Assembly: GCF_014904755.1 (NCBI RefSeq)
Contig: NZ_JACZFQ010000040.1
Coordinates: 1 to 64,000 of the forward strand
Reading direction: 5' to 3'
Length of the DNA: 64,000 nucleotides
Source: Neoluteolibacter marinus
GTDB taxonomy: Bacteria; Verrucomicrobiota; Verrucomicrobiia; Verrucomicrobiales; Akkermansiaceae
Positions 40,610 to 49,969 of this stretch are shown here, piece by piece. The position numbers and the translations under genes are program-made. The stretch's first letter is position 1. The number at the start of each line of letters is the position of its first letter. The notes under the pieces were generated by a model. It saw nothing but the letters and a program-made list of their open reading frames with translations, did not search any database and was not told where the DNA came from.

Positions 40610-41703
40610 GGAAGAAGGCCGCCAGCGGCATTGTCACCCGGCTCGGCAACCCCCTCGTCGTGGCGGGCGAGCTCATCGAGCCGGGATGCACCCGCGACCT
40701 GCGGCTCGGGTATTCGCAAAGCTACACCGGCATCGAGGTGTCGGTGCCGGTGCGGGTGGTGGCGGCGGAGAAGCCCGGGCCGATCCTGTTCGTGGCGGCG
40801 GTGGTTCACGGGGACGAGCTGAACGGGCTGGGCATCATCCGCGAGCTGGTGTTCGACCAGCCGCTGGAACTGCGGCGCGGGGTGGTGATCGCGGTGCCGG
40901 TGGTCAATGTTTACGGCATGGACGCGCACAGCCGCTACCTGCCGGACCGCCGCGATCCCAACCGCTGCTTTCCCGGATCCCGGTCGGGCAGCCTGACCAG
41001 CCGCTTGACCCACCTGGTCTTCAACGAGGTCATCCGCCAGTGCGACTACGGCCTGGACCTCCACACCGCGGCGGTCCGGCGGACCAACTACCCGAACATC
41101 CGCGCCGACCTCGACGACCCGAAAGTGCGGCGGATGGCCAGGGCCTTCGGGTGCGAACTGATCGTCCACAGCCGCGGCGCGGAGGGCAGCCTCCGCCGCA
41201 CTGCCTGTCGCCGGGGGATTCCGACGATCGTGCTCGAGGCCGGCGAAGTGTGGAAGATCGAGCCCGGGGTGGTCGCGCTCGGCGCCCAAGGCGCCCGCAA
41301 TGTCCTCAAGCATCTCAAGATGATCGACGGCAAGCCGGTCCCGCCGCCGTTCCAAGTCGAGGTGAGGAAATCGGTGTGGGTCCGGGCCGAGCACGGCGGG
41401 ATCCTGAAATTCCGCTGCGGGCCGGGGGAACTGGTGCAACAGGGCCAGCTGCTGGCGACCAACCACGACATCTTCGGGCACATCCTCAACGAGATCCGCT
41501 CGCCGGCGGACGGGATCATCCAGGGGCTCACCACCATGCCGGCGGTGAAGCCCGGCGAGCCGGTCTTCCACATCGCGCTGCCGCGGCTTTCCTTCGCCGC
41601 GCTCAAGCGCCGGATGGCGGCCCGGGCGGGCGAGGGGTTGCATCACGAGGTGCAGGAACAGCTCGCAACCAGCCTGCTGGTGAAGAAACGGCGGCGCCGC
41701 TGA
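40606..41703 (+). CDS. Succinylglutamate desuccinylase/aspartoacylase family metallohydrolase
   Basis: A 365-residue M14-like zinc hydrolase with the family motifs VVHGDELNGLGIIREL (HxxE, zinc ligands), DRRDPNRCFPGS, the second zinc His in LDLHTAAVRRTNYPNIR, and GIPTIVLEAGE. The C-terminal section (IRSPADGIIQGLTTMPAVKPGEPVFHI) is a beta-domain typical of the AstE-like subgroup. The start is GTG at 40606, overlapping the RimK stop. The grouping of this family with RimB- and RimK-like genes recurs in many proteobacteria; the probable job is removing an N-acyl or glutamyl group made by the ligase. Exact substrate unknown. Confidence 0.88.
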   Translation: MRKKAASGIVTRLGNPLVVAGELIEPGCTRDLRLGYSQSYTGIEVSVPVRVVAAEKPGPILFVAAVVHGDELNGLGIIRELVFDQPLELRRGVVIAVPVVNVYGMDAHSRYLPDRRDPNRCFPGSRSGSLTSRLTHLVFNEVIRQCDYGLDLHTAAVRRTNYPNIRADLDDPKVRRMARAFGCELIVHSRGAEGSLRRTACRRGIPTIVLEAGEVWKIEPGVVALGAQGARNVLKHLKMIDGKPVPPPFQVEVRKSVWVRAEHGGILKFRCGPGELVQQGQLLATNHDIFGHILNEIRSPADGIIQGLTTMPAVKPGEPVFHIALPRLSFAALKRRMAARAGEGLHHEVQEQLATSLLVKKRRRR

Positions 41704-41805
41704 GGTCCCCGCGGAGGCCGGAAACCAGGCAAATCCGCCTGATTTTCAATCCCTGCCCCGGTGATTGACCCCCCGGGGGGAGGTTGCTAGCTTCCGCGCC
41801 CGCCG

Positions 41806-44553
41806 ATGAGTTCAGACGCCCAATACAAAGACACGCTGCTGCTGCCGCAGACAACGTTCCCGATGCGCGGGGACTTGGTTCAAAACGAACCGAAGCGGCT
41901 GGCGATTTGGGAGAAGAACGGACTCTACCAGCGCATCCTCGCCCGCCGTCGCGGCGAAAAGGCCCCGACCTTCCTGCTGCACGACGGCCCGCCGTTCGCC
42001 AACGGCGACGTCCACATGGGCACCGCGCTCAACAAGGTGCTGAAGGACCTGGTAGTGAAATCGAAGACGATGGCCGGCTTCGCCGCGCCCTTCGTCCCGG
42101 GCTGGGACTGCCACGGCCTGCCGATCGAATTCAAGGTGGTCAAGCAGGCGACCGGCCTGGAGCCGGCGGAGATCCGCCGCCGCTGCACCGAGTTCGCTGA
42201 AAAGTTCATCGACATCCAGCGCGGCTCTTTCCGCCGCCTCGGGGTCTTCGGCGACTGGGACAATCCCTACCTGACGATGGCACCCGGCTACGAGGCGGAG
42301 ATCCTGCGGGTCTTCGCCAAGCTGGTGGAGAGCGGCGCGGTCTACCAGTCGAAGAAACCGGTCCAGTGGTCCTACGGCGCGCACACCGCGCTCGCCGAGG
42401 CCGAGGTCGAGTACCAGGACAAGGAGAGCAGCGCGATCTTCGTCAAGTTCCCGATGACGCCGGAGTCGTCGTCGAAGCTGGGCATCGGCAACGCCTCGAT
42501 CGCGATCTGGACGACCACGCCGTGGACGCTTCCCGCCAACCTCGGCGTGGCGGTCCACCCGGACTTCATCTACGAGGTCGCCCAGTTCGAGGGCAACGGC
42601 CGCCGCGAGATCCTGATCGTGGTCAAGGAGCTGGTCGCCGAGCTCGAGGCCAAGTCCGGCATGCGTCGTACTTCGGTGATGAAGGAGCTGAAAGGGCGCG
42701 AGCTGGAACTGCTCGAGGCCCGGCATCCCTTCCTCGACCGCACCTCGAAGATCATCCTCGGCCAGTTCGTCACCACCGACACCGGCACCGGCGCGGTCCA
42801 CATCGCCCCCGGGCACGGCGCGGACGACTACTCGGTCGGCCAGCAGTACGGGCTGGGCGTGCTTTCGCCGGTCGACGACGACGGCAACTTCACCGCCGAG
42901 TGCGGCCTGCCCGACCTGGTCGGCAAGCACGTCTTCAAGTCGAACGAGCCGATCATCGAGCTGCTCGAAAGCAAGGGGGTTCTGCTGGCGAAGGAAGTCT
43001 ACCGCCACAGCTACCCGCACTGCTGGCGCTCGAAGACGCCGATCATCTTCCGCGCGGTGGAGCAGTTCTTCATCTCGCTGGAAAACCTGCGCGGCCAGGC
43101 GCTGGAAGCGATCGACCAGGTCGAGTGGCTGCCGTCGTGGGGCCGCAACCGCATCTACGGCACCGTCGAGTCACGGCCCGACTGGTGCATCTCGCGCCAG
43201 CGCACCTGGGGTGTGCCGCTGCCGGTGTTCTTCGATGCCGAAAACAAGGCTCTGCTGTCCGCCGAAACCGCCCGCAAGGTGGCCGACCTGGTGGAGAAGG
43301 AAGGCACCAACATCTGGTTCGAACTTTCCGACGAGGAGCTCGCGGCCAAGCTCGGCCTGCCGGCCGGCGTCAAGAAGTGCCGCGACACCCTCGACGTGTG
43401 GATCGACTCCGGCTGCTCGCACGTGGCGGTGCTCGAGACCCATCCCGAGCTGCACGCCCCGGCCGACCTCTACCTCGAGGCGACCGACCAGCACCGCGGT
43501 TGGTTCCAGAGCTCGCTGATGATGAGCGTGGCCTGGCGCGGTGCCGCGCCCTACAAGGCGGTGCTCACCCACGGCTTCGTGGTCGACAAGGACAAGAAGA
43601 AGATCTCCAAGTCCGACGCGGCCAAGGCGGGCAAGCCGACCGACGCCTCCTACTTCTACGACAAGTATGGTGCCGACATCGTGCGCTTGTGGGTCTCCTC
43701 GGTCGACTGGCAGAGCGAGGTGCCCTTCGGCGAGGACCTCTTCAAACAGGTCGCCGAACCCTACCGCCGCCTGCGCAACACGCTGCGGATCCTGCTCGGC
43801 AACCTCGACGGCTTCGACCCAGAAATGGACCGCGTCGCACCGAGCCACCTGCCGCTGCTCGACCAGTGGATCCTGGAAAGGCTCCACGCCGTGGTCGCCG
43901 AGTGCCGCAAGGCCTACGAGCAGTACGAATTCCGCAAGGTCTTCAACGCGGTGAACCAGTTTTGCGCCACCGACCTGTCGGCGATCTACATCGACGCCAC
44001 CAAGGACCGGATGTACTGCGATGCTCGTAGCTCGGTCCGGCGCCGTGCCAGCCAGACGGCGATGCACGACGTCTTCAGCGCGCTGTGCCGCATCATGGCG
44101 CCGATCCTCGCCTACACCGCGGACGAGGCCTGGGAGCACGCGCCCTTCACTGACGGCAGCGTCCACGAACAGGATTTCCCGGAACCGGATCCCGGATTCG
44201 CCGGCACCGAGGCCACCGCGAAGGTGAACCGCCTGCTGGAGATCCGCCGGACGGTGCAGACGGCGATCGAGGAAAAGATCCAGGCCAAGGCCTTCGCGAA
44301 GAACAACGAGGCGTCGGTCACCCTGGTGGTGCCGGAGAAGGAAGCGGTCTACGACCTGCTGCGCGACCGCCAGTTCGCGACCGAGTTCTTCATCATCGCC
44401 GGCCTCGACGTGTCGGCCGGGCCGGCGCTGTCGGCCAAGGCGGAGAAAACGGACTATTGCATGTGTCCGCGTTGCCGGCGCTACGAACCGCTGGGTCAGG
44501 CCGGGATTTGCGGCCGCTGCGAGTCGGTGCTGCAGACGGTGTCGCACGCCTGA
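41806..44553 (+). CDS. ileS: Isoleucyl-tRNA synthetase
   Basis: A 915-residue class I aminoacyl-tRNA synthetase that charges tRNA-Ile. The HIGH-type motif is HMGT (70-73) in NGDVHMGTALNKVLKD; the KMSKS-type motif is KISKS (about 597-601). The editing domain contains WTTTPWTLPANLGVAVHP and GTGAVHIAPGHGADDY, and the C-terminus has the zinc-binding Cys quartet CMCPRC...CGRC (about 885-905). Length is normal for the bacterial type. lspA follows after 22 bp, a common ileS-lspA pairing. Confidence 0.97.
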   Translation: MSSDAQYKDTLLLPQTTFPMRGDLVQNEPKRLAIWEKNGLYQRILARRRGEKAPTFLLHDGPPFANGDVHMGTALNKVLKDLVVKSKTMAGFAAPFVPGWDCHGLPIEFKVVKQATGLEPAEIRRRCTEFAEKFIDIQRGSFRRLGVFGDWDNPYLTMAPGYEAEILRVFAKLVESGAVYQSKKPVQWSYGAHTALAEAEVEYQDKESSAIFVKFPMTPESSSKLGIGNASIAIWTTTPWTLPANLGVAVHPDFIYEVAQFEGNGRREILIVVKELVAELEAKSGMRRTSVMKELKGRELELLEARHPFLDRTSKIILGQFVTTDTGTGAVHIAPGHGADDYSVGQQYGLGVLSPVDDDGNFTAECGLPDLVGKHVFKSNEPIIELLESKGVLLAKEVYRHSYPHCWRSKTPIIFRAVEQFFISLENLRGQALEAIDQVEWLPSWGRNRIYGTVESRPDWCISRQRTWGVPLPVFFDAENKALLSAETARKVADLVEKEGTNIWFELSDEELAAKLGLPAGVKKCRDTLDVWIDSGCSHVAVLETHPELHAPADLYLEATDQHRGWFQSSLMMSVAWRGAAPYKAVLTHGFVVDKDKKKISKSDAAKAGKPTDASYFYDKYGADIVRLWVSSVDWQSEVPFGEDLFKQVAEPYRRLRNTLRILLGNLDGFDPEMDRVAPSHLPLLDQWILERLHAVVAECRKAYEQYEFRKVFNAVNQFCATDLSAIYIDATKDRMYCDARSSVRRRASQTAMHDVFSALCRIMAPILAYTADEAWEHAPFTDGSVHEQDFPEPDPGFAGTEATAKVNRLLEIRRTVQTAIEEKIQAKAFAKNNEASVTLVVPEKEAVYDLLRDRQFATEFFIIAGLDVSAGPALSAKAEKTDYCMCPRCRRYEPLGQAGICGRCESVLQTVSHA

Positions 44554-44575
44554 GGGTTCCCAATACTGGACGCCG

Positions 44576-45172
44576 ATGGAACCTGACAAAGAGAAGAAGG
44601 AGTGGCCGCTGTGGTGGATCCTCCTCGGGGTTACCCTCCCTCTCTACGTCCTCGACCAGTGGACGAAGTTCTGGGTGGTGAAGCGCTTCGTGCCGCCGTG
44701 GATCGACCACGAGGACAAGATCGTCGTCATCGAGAACTACTTCAATCTCCGCCGCGTCCACAACCAGGGCGTGGCCTTCGGCTTCGGCAATGGCAGCGAT
44801 TGGGCGCCGGTGGTGTTCCTCGCGGTGCCGGTGATCGCATTGACCCTGATCACCTGGGGGGTGCGGAGGAAATTCTTCGCCGGCAACGGCGGCAAGTTCG
44901 CGGTCGGGCTGCTGCTGTGCGGGATTCTTGGCAACCTCACCGACCGGCTGGTCCAGGGGTCCTTGCTGGTGGAGATGAAGGGTGCCCCCTTGTGGGAGCG
45001 GTTGAAAGCGGGCTACGTGGTCGACTTCCTCGACTTCACCATCCCGGTGGTGAACTACAACTGGCCCTCCTTCAATGTCGCCGACTCCTGCATCTGTGTG
45101 GCGGCGGCGCTGCTGTTTTTCACCGGCATGAAGGCGGACCTGAAGTCGGCGGGTGAAAAGAAGAAGGCTTGA
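44576..45172 (+). CDS. lspA: Lipoprotein signal peptidase (signal peptidase II)
   Basis: A 198-residue four-helix inner membrane aspartyl protease that cuts prolipoprotein signal peptides before the lipidated Cys. Family motifs: LDQWTK, VHNQGVAFGFG, catalytic Asp in GNLTDRL, and the second in VVDFLDF...NWPSFNVADS. It is slightly longer than most (about 160-170), with an extended GSLLVEMKGAPLWERLKAGYV loop before the VDF motif. It is encoded right after ileS. Its substrates here include the lipoproteins at 36266, 38875 and 62065. Confidence 0.96.
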   Translation: MEPDKEKKEWPLWWILLGVTLPLYVLDQWTKFWVVKRFVPPWIDHEDKIVVIENYFNLRRVHNQGVAFGFGNGSDWAPVVFLAVPVIALTLITWGVRRKFFAGNGGKFAVGLLLCGILGNLTDRLVQGSLLVEMKGAPLWERLKAGYVVDFLDFTIPVVNYNWPSFNVADSCICVAAALLFFTGMKADLKSAGEKKKA

Positions 45173-45220
45173 GGTGCTGCCCGGCTCGCGGCTTGCCAGC
45201 CACGGCCGGCCGGGGATGAT

Positions 45221-45997
45221 GTGCCCGTGAGATGGTTTCTTTTCCTGCTGCTGGCTGTCGCGATGGCGGTGCCGGTGCTCCGCGCGGATGAGGAAACCTT
45301 CGTCGCCCCGCCGCGTCCCGAGGATGGCGTGTTCGACGAGGCGCGGCTTTTCGTGCGCAGCCCGGAGCGTCTCGCCAAGATCGTCGAGGCCCTGAGCCTG
45401 CTCGAGGAGGCCCACGGGTTTCATCTTTACTACGCGATTTACGATTCGCTGTTCGACACCACCGTGGCGGAGCGGGCCCAGCGATTGCAAGATGCCTGGG
45501 TGGGCGATGCGGCGGGGATGGTGCTGGTGCTCGAGGTGGACAGCCGCGCGTTCCAGGTGGGTCGGTCGCGGCCGCGGGAGACCGAGATCGAGCCGGGCAT
45601 GAAAATGCAGCTGAAGGGGGCGACCGAGCTTTCTCCGGTCGAGCTGGCCGGGCTGGTTCGCGGCCTGGAAGGACGGCTGCGCGACGTCCCGGACCGCGAG
45701 GAAGTGGCGGAGGTCCTGGGGATCGGCTTCGCGGAAGGTGTGTCGGCGCTTTTCGACGAGCACGATGCGATCCCGGAGGCGGCCACCCGGTCGCGGATGA
45801 TCGCGCTGGCCGTCGGGTTGATCGCCGCGACCGGATTGATCGCCCTGCTGGTGGTGGCCGGGCTGAAACGGGCCGAGGCGCGGGCCCAGGAGCGCTATGT
45901 TTTTCCGAAAGTCTCGGTCGGCATCCGACTCGGCGCGCCGTACGGAGGCGGCAAGGTCAGCTCGAGGACTTTCCGCCATCCCGGGCCGGAGTCGTAG
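45221..45997 (+). CDS. TPM-domain membrane protein
   Basis: A 258-residue protein: signal peptide (about 1-22), a TPM-fold domain (about 30-185, with DGVFDEARLFVRSPERLAKI, LLEEAHGFHLYYAIYDSLFD and DAAGMVLVLEVDSRAFQVGRS) and one transmembrane helix (about 195-217) with a short basic tail. TPM proteins are tethered to the membrane and have been linked to photosystem repair in plants and to unknown envelope roles in bacteria. The start is GTG at 45221 or 45227. The 3' end overlaps the convergent DUF2062 gene by 41 bp. Confidence 0.75.
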   Translation: MPVRWFLFLLLAVAMAVPVLRADEETFVAPPRPEDGVFDEARLFVRSPERLAKIVEALSLLEEAHGFHLYYAIYDSLFDTTVAERAQRLQDAWVGDAAGMVLVLEVDSRAFQVGRSRPRETEIEPGMKMQLKGATELSPVELAGLVRGLEGRLRDVPDREEVAEVLGIGFAEGVSALFDEHDAIPEAATRSRMIALAVGLIAATGLIALLVVAGLKRAEARAQERYVFPKVSVGIRLGAPYGGGKVSSRTFRHPGPES

Positions 45998-46532
45998 CCT
46001 GCTTCTGCCGGTGGAGGTGCGGCAGGTGGGGGAGGTGGTGCGGGAGGATCGCCGAAAAAAGGTGAACGAGGGGGAAGGCCAGCATGCCCATCAGGATTCC
46101 CGAGACGGCGGCGCCGAGCATCAGGTCGATCGCCGCGCCGCCGAGGCCGGCGATCTGATCGGCGTCGTCGATGCCGGGCACGCGCAGGCCGATGTTCGAT
46201 TGCAGCCAGCGGCCGAGCCACAGCTGGGCCGGCAGGATGAAAGGGTAGGTGAAGGGATTGCTCAGCCAGGTGGAAACGATGGCGAAGGGAACGTTCGCCC
46301 GCAGCCAGGCCGCGATGACCCCGGCGCACAGGGATTGCGGGATGAAGGGGCTGATCAAACCGATGAAGAGGCCGATCGCCATGCCCTTGGCGACCGAGTC
46401 CCGGCAGGGTTTCCACAGCGACTTGTGCATCAGCGGGCGGGTCAACTTTCGCCACCACGGCCGGTGACGCAGCCTCGGATGGCGCATTGCCCGATAGGCG
46501 CGCCTGACCATCCAAAGGTACCGTTGCTTCAT
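45957..46532 (-). CDS. DUF2062 membrane protein
   Basis: A 191-residue protein. An N-terminal basic section (MKQRYLWMVRRAYRAMRHPRL) is followed by the DUF2062 core: SVAKGMAIGLFIGLISPFIPQS, VPFAIVSTWLSNPFTYPFILPAQLWLG, and another pair of helices (DLMLGAAVSGILMGMLAFPLVHLF), with a His/Pro-rich end. DUF2062 proteins are small multi-pass membrane proteins of unknown function, sometimes found next to glycosyltransferases. The ATG at 46532 fits the family; the frame is open to 46733. It is divergent from uppP and convergent with the TPM gene. Confidence 0.85.
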   Translation of the reverse strand: MKQRYLWMVRRAYRAMRHPRLRHRPWWRKLTRPLMHKSLWKPCRDSVAKGMAIGLFIGLISPFIPQSLCAGVIAAWLRANVPFAIVSTWLSNPFTYPFILPAQLWLGRWLQSNIGLRVPGIDDADQIAGLGGAAIDLMLGAAVSGILMGMLAFPLVHLFSAILPHHLPHLPHLHRQKQATTPARDGGKSSS

Positions 46533-46650
46533 GCCGACAAACCTCGCCCCCCCGGCAAGTGGGCAGAGCATCCGCGTGGAGTGCGGGTGATTCAACCGCA
46601 AATCCCTTGCCGGTTGGAATGAGGCTCTCCAGTGTCGCTCGCATCCTCCC

Positions 46651-47538
46651 ATGAACTGGTGGCAAGCGCTCATCCTCGGCATCATCGAGGGCCTCACGGA
46701 ATACCTCCCGGTCAGTTCGACCGGCCATCTCATCGTTGCCCAGCGGATGATGCTCGGCGACCTGACGGGCCAGGAAAAGGCGGCCGCGGATTGTTTCGCG
46801 ATCTGCGTTCAGGGCGGCGCCATCGCCGCGGTGCTGGGGCTTTACTGGCCGCGGGTCCGCCAGATGATCCTAGGCTTGCTGGGCAAGGACCGCGAAGGAC
46901 TGCACCTGATTTTCGCGATCGTGGCCGGCTTCCTGCCGGCGGCGGTGATCGGGATCCTGGCCAACGACTGGATCGAGGAAAAGCTGTTCCATTTCAAGTG
47001 GGTCGCCTGGGCCTGGCTGGTCGGGGGCATCGCGATCCTGGTGGTGGACCGCTGGATGAAGAAGGGTGGCGGTTCGAAAGGCGTCGAGCTGGCCGAGATC
47101 ACCCTCAAGATGGCGCTGGTGATCGGCTTCGCGCAATGCGTCGCGATGTGGCCGGGAACCTCGCGCAGCTTGATGACCATCCTCGGCGGGATCCTGGTGG
47201 GTCTGCGTCTGGGGGCGGCGGTCGAGTTTTCCTTCCTGCTGGGGCTGGTGACGCTCGGTGCGGCCACCGCCAAGAAGGCGGTCTGGCCGGTCCATGACAT
47301 CGCGGAGAAGTATGACCACAAGCTCGGCGGGGCGCTGCTGATGTGGGACAGCTACGGGCTGATCCCGCTGTTGATCGGCGTGATTGCCGCCACGGTGTCC
47401 GCGGCGATCGCGGTGAAGTGGATGGTTGGCTACTTGAATCGCCGCGGTCTCGGCGTCTTCGGCTGGTACCGGATCGCCATCGCAATCGTGGCGGCAGCGA
47501 TGATCGCCACCGATTTCCTCGGACTCGGGCAGGGTTGA
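46651..47538 (+). CDS. uppP: Undecaprenyl-diphosphatase UppP/BacA
   Basis: A 295-residue polytopic enzyme that recycles undecaprenyl pyrophosphate to the monophosphate used by the glycan-initiating enzymes of this window and by peptidoglycan synthesis; it confers bacitracin resistance. Signatures: EGLTEYLPVSSTGHLIVAQ (catalytic Glu and the Ser/Thr/His set) and MWPGTSRSLMTILGGILVGL (catalytic Arg). Length is normal. ATG at 46651 gives the usual MNWWQALILGIIEG start. Confidence 0.96.
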   Translation: MNWWQALILGIIEGLTEYLPVSSTGHLIVAQRMMLGDLTGQEKAAADCFAICVQGGAIAAVLGLYWPRVRQMILGLLGKDREGLHLIFAIVAGFLPAAVIGILANDWIEEKLFHFKWVAWAWLVGGIAILVVDRWMKKGGGSKGVELAEITLKMALVIGFAQCVAMWPGTSRSLMTILGGILVGLRLGAAVEFSFLLGLVTLGAATAKKAVWPVHDIAEKYDHKLGGALLMWDSYGLIPLLIGVIAATVSAAIAVKWMVGYLNRRGLGVFGWYRIAIAIVAAAMIATDFLGLGQG

Positions 47539-47583
47539 GGGCGGCGCATTGCCATCGACATCGCCCCCGCGAGGTGGCATTCG

Positions 47584-48537
47584 ATGCAGCGATGGCCGAT
47601 GAAAGGAGGGTATCCATTCCTGCTTCCAGGGCTGCTCGGAGCTCTCGTGGCCGGGCTGCAGTTGCCGCGGGATGCGCCTGAGGGATCGGCAACACTGCCT
47701 CCCGCCAGCCGGCGGACCAAGGTGGCGCCGCGACTGCCGGCGACGGGTCCGCAGGACCGTCCGGGGGACGCGCATCATCGGGAGCTCGACGGGACGATGT
47801 CCGGGGCGGAGATCGCCGCGATGATGAGGGAGCGGCTGATGGAAGGGCTGCTTTGGCGGGAAAAGGAGCTGACCCCGGTGCTGGCGCTTCGCCGCGACCA
47901 ATTGGATGACCTCGCGAAATGGCGGGATGAAGTCAGTGCCCGGATGGCGAAGGAGAGCGACTGGCTTGCGGTTCGCGAGGTCGGGAGCTCGTGCAACCAG
48001 CGGGCCTACGATCGTTATCTGGAGAGCCAGCTCGAAGGGGCGCAGACCAGGGTCTTCGACGAATTCCGGAGCGCCGAGCGGGAGCGGGTCCGTGATGCCG
48101 CGCTCGAGTCCTGCCTGGCGCCGTTTCCGGGCCGCGAGGGCATGGGGACGAGGCGGCTCGACCTGCTCCGGGCGACGTTGATGGAGGAAGCCGGGGCGGT
48201 GGCGGATTTCCGTGTCAATGATCCCCGGCCGGTCGAGTTTTTCCATTCCAGTTTCGACCGCGACCCCCACGCCTTGGGGATTGAAGCCTTGGTCTGGGAG
48301 CACCTCGGGGATCGGATCGGGATGCCGGATGGCGCGAGGCCGGAGGTGGAGGATTTCCGCCGGGAAGTCCGGGCCGTGATCGAAAGCCGTTTGGAGAAAG
48401 TGGGCCCGCTCCTCGATGCGGTGCAGCTCGAGGCCTATCGGGCTCGTCTGGAATCGGGGTGGTCCGATCCTTGGACGATGATGGCGCTTGCGCCGCGGGA
48501 CCCGCCCGTGGCGACCCCGGGGCAGGTGTCGAATTAG
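47584..48537 (+). CDS. Hypothetical protein with N-terminal hydrophobic leader
   Basis: A 317-residue protein. A hydrophobic stretch (GYPFLLPGLLGALVAGLQL, about 9-27) could be a signal anchor. The rest is charged, helical and rich in Arg and Glu, with repeated REKEL/RRDQLDDLAKWRDEV-type helices and no catalytic motif. I do not recognise a family. It stands between uppP and an M23 peptidase, both on the plus strand, so a cell-envelope role is possible but only by association. Confidence 0.55.
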   Translation: MQRWPMKGGYPFLLPGLLGALVAGLQLPRDAPEGSATLPPASRRTKVAPRLPATGPQDRPGDAHHRELDGTMSGAEIAAMMRERLMEGLLWREKELTPVLALRRDQLDDLAKWRDEVSARMAKESDWLAVREVGSSCNQRAYDRYLESQLEGAQTRVFDEFRSAERERVRDAALESCLAPFPGREGMGTRRLDLLRATLMEEAGAVADFRVNDPRPVEFFHSSFDRDPHALGIEALVWEHLGDRIGMPDGARPEVEDFRREVRAVIESRLEKVGPLLDAVQLEAYRARLESGWSDPWTMMALAPRDPPVATPGQVSN

Positions 48538-48574
48538 ACTTGCGGGCAGGGGCCTCCGGCCTTGCACTGTGGGG

Positions 48575-49237
48575 GTGAGCGGATCGCCGCGAAAACCCGG
48601 CTTCCTCGCCGTCCTTGCCCTGTTCCTTGCATGCATCATGCCGGCGCTGGCGCAGCAAAGGACGGCGCGCGTGGCGTTGACCGACGGTTTTGATTTCCCG
48701 GTCGGGAAACCGGATGGAAACGGCTACTACAAGGCCCGCGGCTTGCGCTTGAGGCCGCCCGTCCACTTCGGCGAGGACTGGAACGGCCGGGGCGGCGGCA
48801 ACACCGACCTGGGCGACCCGGTCTACAGCATCGGCGACGGCGTGGTGACCTGGTCCTACGACGTTCGCGTCGGTTGGGGCAACGTGGTCATCATCCGTTA
48901 CGCCTACCGCGAGCCCTCGACCGGACAGGTGAAGTTTTGCGACGCGCTCTACGGGCATCTGAACGAGCGGATGGTGCGGGTGGGCCAGATCGTCAAGCGC
49001 GGCCAGCAGGTCGGCACCATCGGCAGCAACCGCGGGATGTACGCCGCGCACCTGCACTTCGAGATCCGCCACGACCTGACCGTTGGCATGCACCGGGAAT
49101 CGGTGCCGCGGGACATGACCCATTGGGCGGATCCGACCGAGTTCATCAAGCGCTACCGGCGCTTGAACCGCGACTGGGGCAAGGCGTCGATGCCGCTCGG
49201 CACCTACAAGGAATACAAGGGCTTCAAGGGGCTTTGA
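48575..49237 (+). CDS. M23/LytM-type metallopeptidase
   Basis: A 220-residue exported protein. The signal peptide ends near PALA-Q (residue ~27). The LytM core shows the zinc motifs: HFGEDWNG (HxxxD type), the GDPVYSIGDGVVTWSY strand, LYGHLNERMVRVGQIVKRGQQVG, and HLHFEIRHD. M23 enzymes cut peptidoglycan crosslinks or act as inactive activators of amidases; the zinc ligands here are intact. The start is GTG at 48575 (or 48569), the first that gives a good leader. It is followed after 4 bp by the thermonuclease-like gene, so they are likely cotranscribed. Confidence 0.88.
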   Translation: MSGSPRKPGFLAVLALFLACIMPALAQQRTARVALTDGFDFPVGKPDGNGYYKARGLRLRPPVHFGEDWNGRGGGNTDLGDPVYSIGDGVVTWSYDVRVGWGNVVIIRYAYREPSTGQVKFCDALYGHLNERMVRVGQIVKRGQQVGTIGSNRGMYAAHLHFEIRHDLTVGMHRESVPRDMTHWADPTEFIKRYRRLNRDWGKASMPLGTYKEYKGFKGL

Positions 49238-49241
49238 CCGC

Positions 49242-49877
49242 ATGGCGCGACGCCGGCCGAGGAAGACCTGGCAGTGGGTCCTGCTGTTGATCGCGGCGGC
49301 GGTGCTGTGGTGGCTCGATCACCGCAACGAGCTTCCTGCCGGAAAGCTCCCGACGGGCGCTTACCAGAGCTTCGCCGGCTGTCGTTGGGTGGATCACCGG
49401 CAGAACGACGGCGACAGCTTCCGCGTCCGCCTGCCGGACGGTCGGGTCGAGCAATTCCGCCTCTACTATGTAGACGCCCCGGAAAGTGACTTCCGCCGCT
49501 ACAAGGGCGGCCGGAACAACTTTGACCGGATCCACGACCAGGCCAAGGATCTGGGGATTTCCGACGAACAGGCGGTCGAGATCGGCCGGCAGGCAAAGGC
49601 GAAAGTCCACCAATGGCTGGCGAGCACGGAGTTCACGGTCTTTACGGCTTGGGACGATCCCTTTGGCGATCACCGCTACCATGCCTTCATCGCACCGCCG
49701 GACGGTCCGATGGTTCACGAGTTTCTGGTGATCAATGGATTGGCAAGAATTCACACCAAAGCTGCCGGCCTTCCCGACGGCACCTCCGTGCACACGCGTC
49801 TGCGCGAGTTGCGGGAATTCGAGCGCATTGCAAAGCGCGACGGCCGTGGTGCCTGGGGCTTGGTGATTGAACGTTAG
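49242..49877 (+). CDS. Membrane-anchored thermonuclease-like (SNase fold) protein
   Basis: A 211-residue protein with an N-terminal basic/hydrophobic anchor (residues ~10-26) and a staphylococcal nuclease-like OB domain: NDGDSFRVRLPDGRVEQFRLYYVDAPES aligns with the calcium/active-site strand (the usual VxDGDTI...RLxxIDAPE), and the end GLARIHTKAA...RELREFERIAKRDGRGAWG matches the family's GxA...E..A...G.W pattern. The Arg and Glu catalytic residues appear partly conserved. It is probably a periplasmic or outward-facing nuclease. Confidence 0.78.
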   Translation: MARRRPRKTWQWVLLLIAAAVLWWLDHRNELPAGKLPTGAYQSFAGCRWVDHRQNDGDSFRVRLPDGRVEQFRLYYVDAPESDFRRYKGGRNNFDRIHDQAKDLGISDEQAVEIGRQAKAKVHQWLASTEFTVFTAWDDPFGDHRYHAFIAPPDGPMVHEFLVINGLARIHTKAAGLPDGTSVHTRLRELREFERIAKRDGRGAWGLVIER

Positions 49878-49969
49878 TTACTTTTAAAGTCAGGTCGAGG
49901 TCGACCCGAGGCTCGGGATGTGCTACCCGGAGTTGCTTTGCCGCGCCCCCCTGCGGTTCCCCCCAGTTC

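Noticed and set aside
41812-43020. 402-codon minus-strand frame within ileS
   Set aside because: Antisense to unmistakable isoleucyl-tRNA synthetase sequence; composition is typical of a shadow frame.
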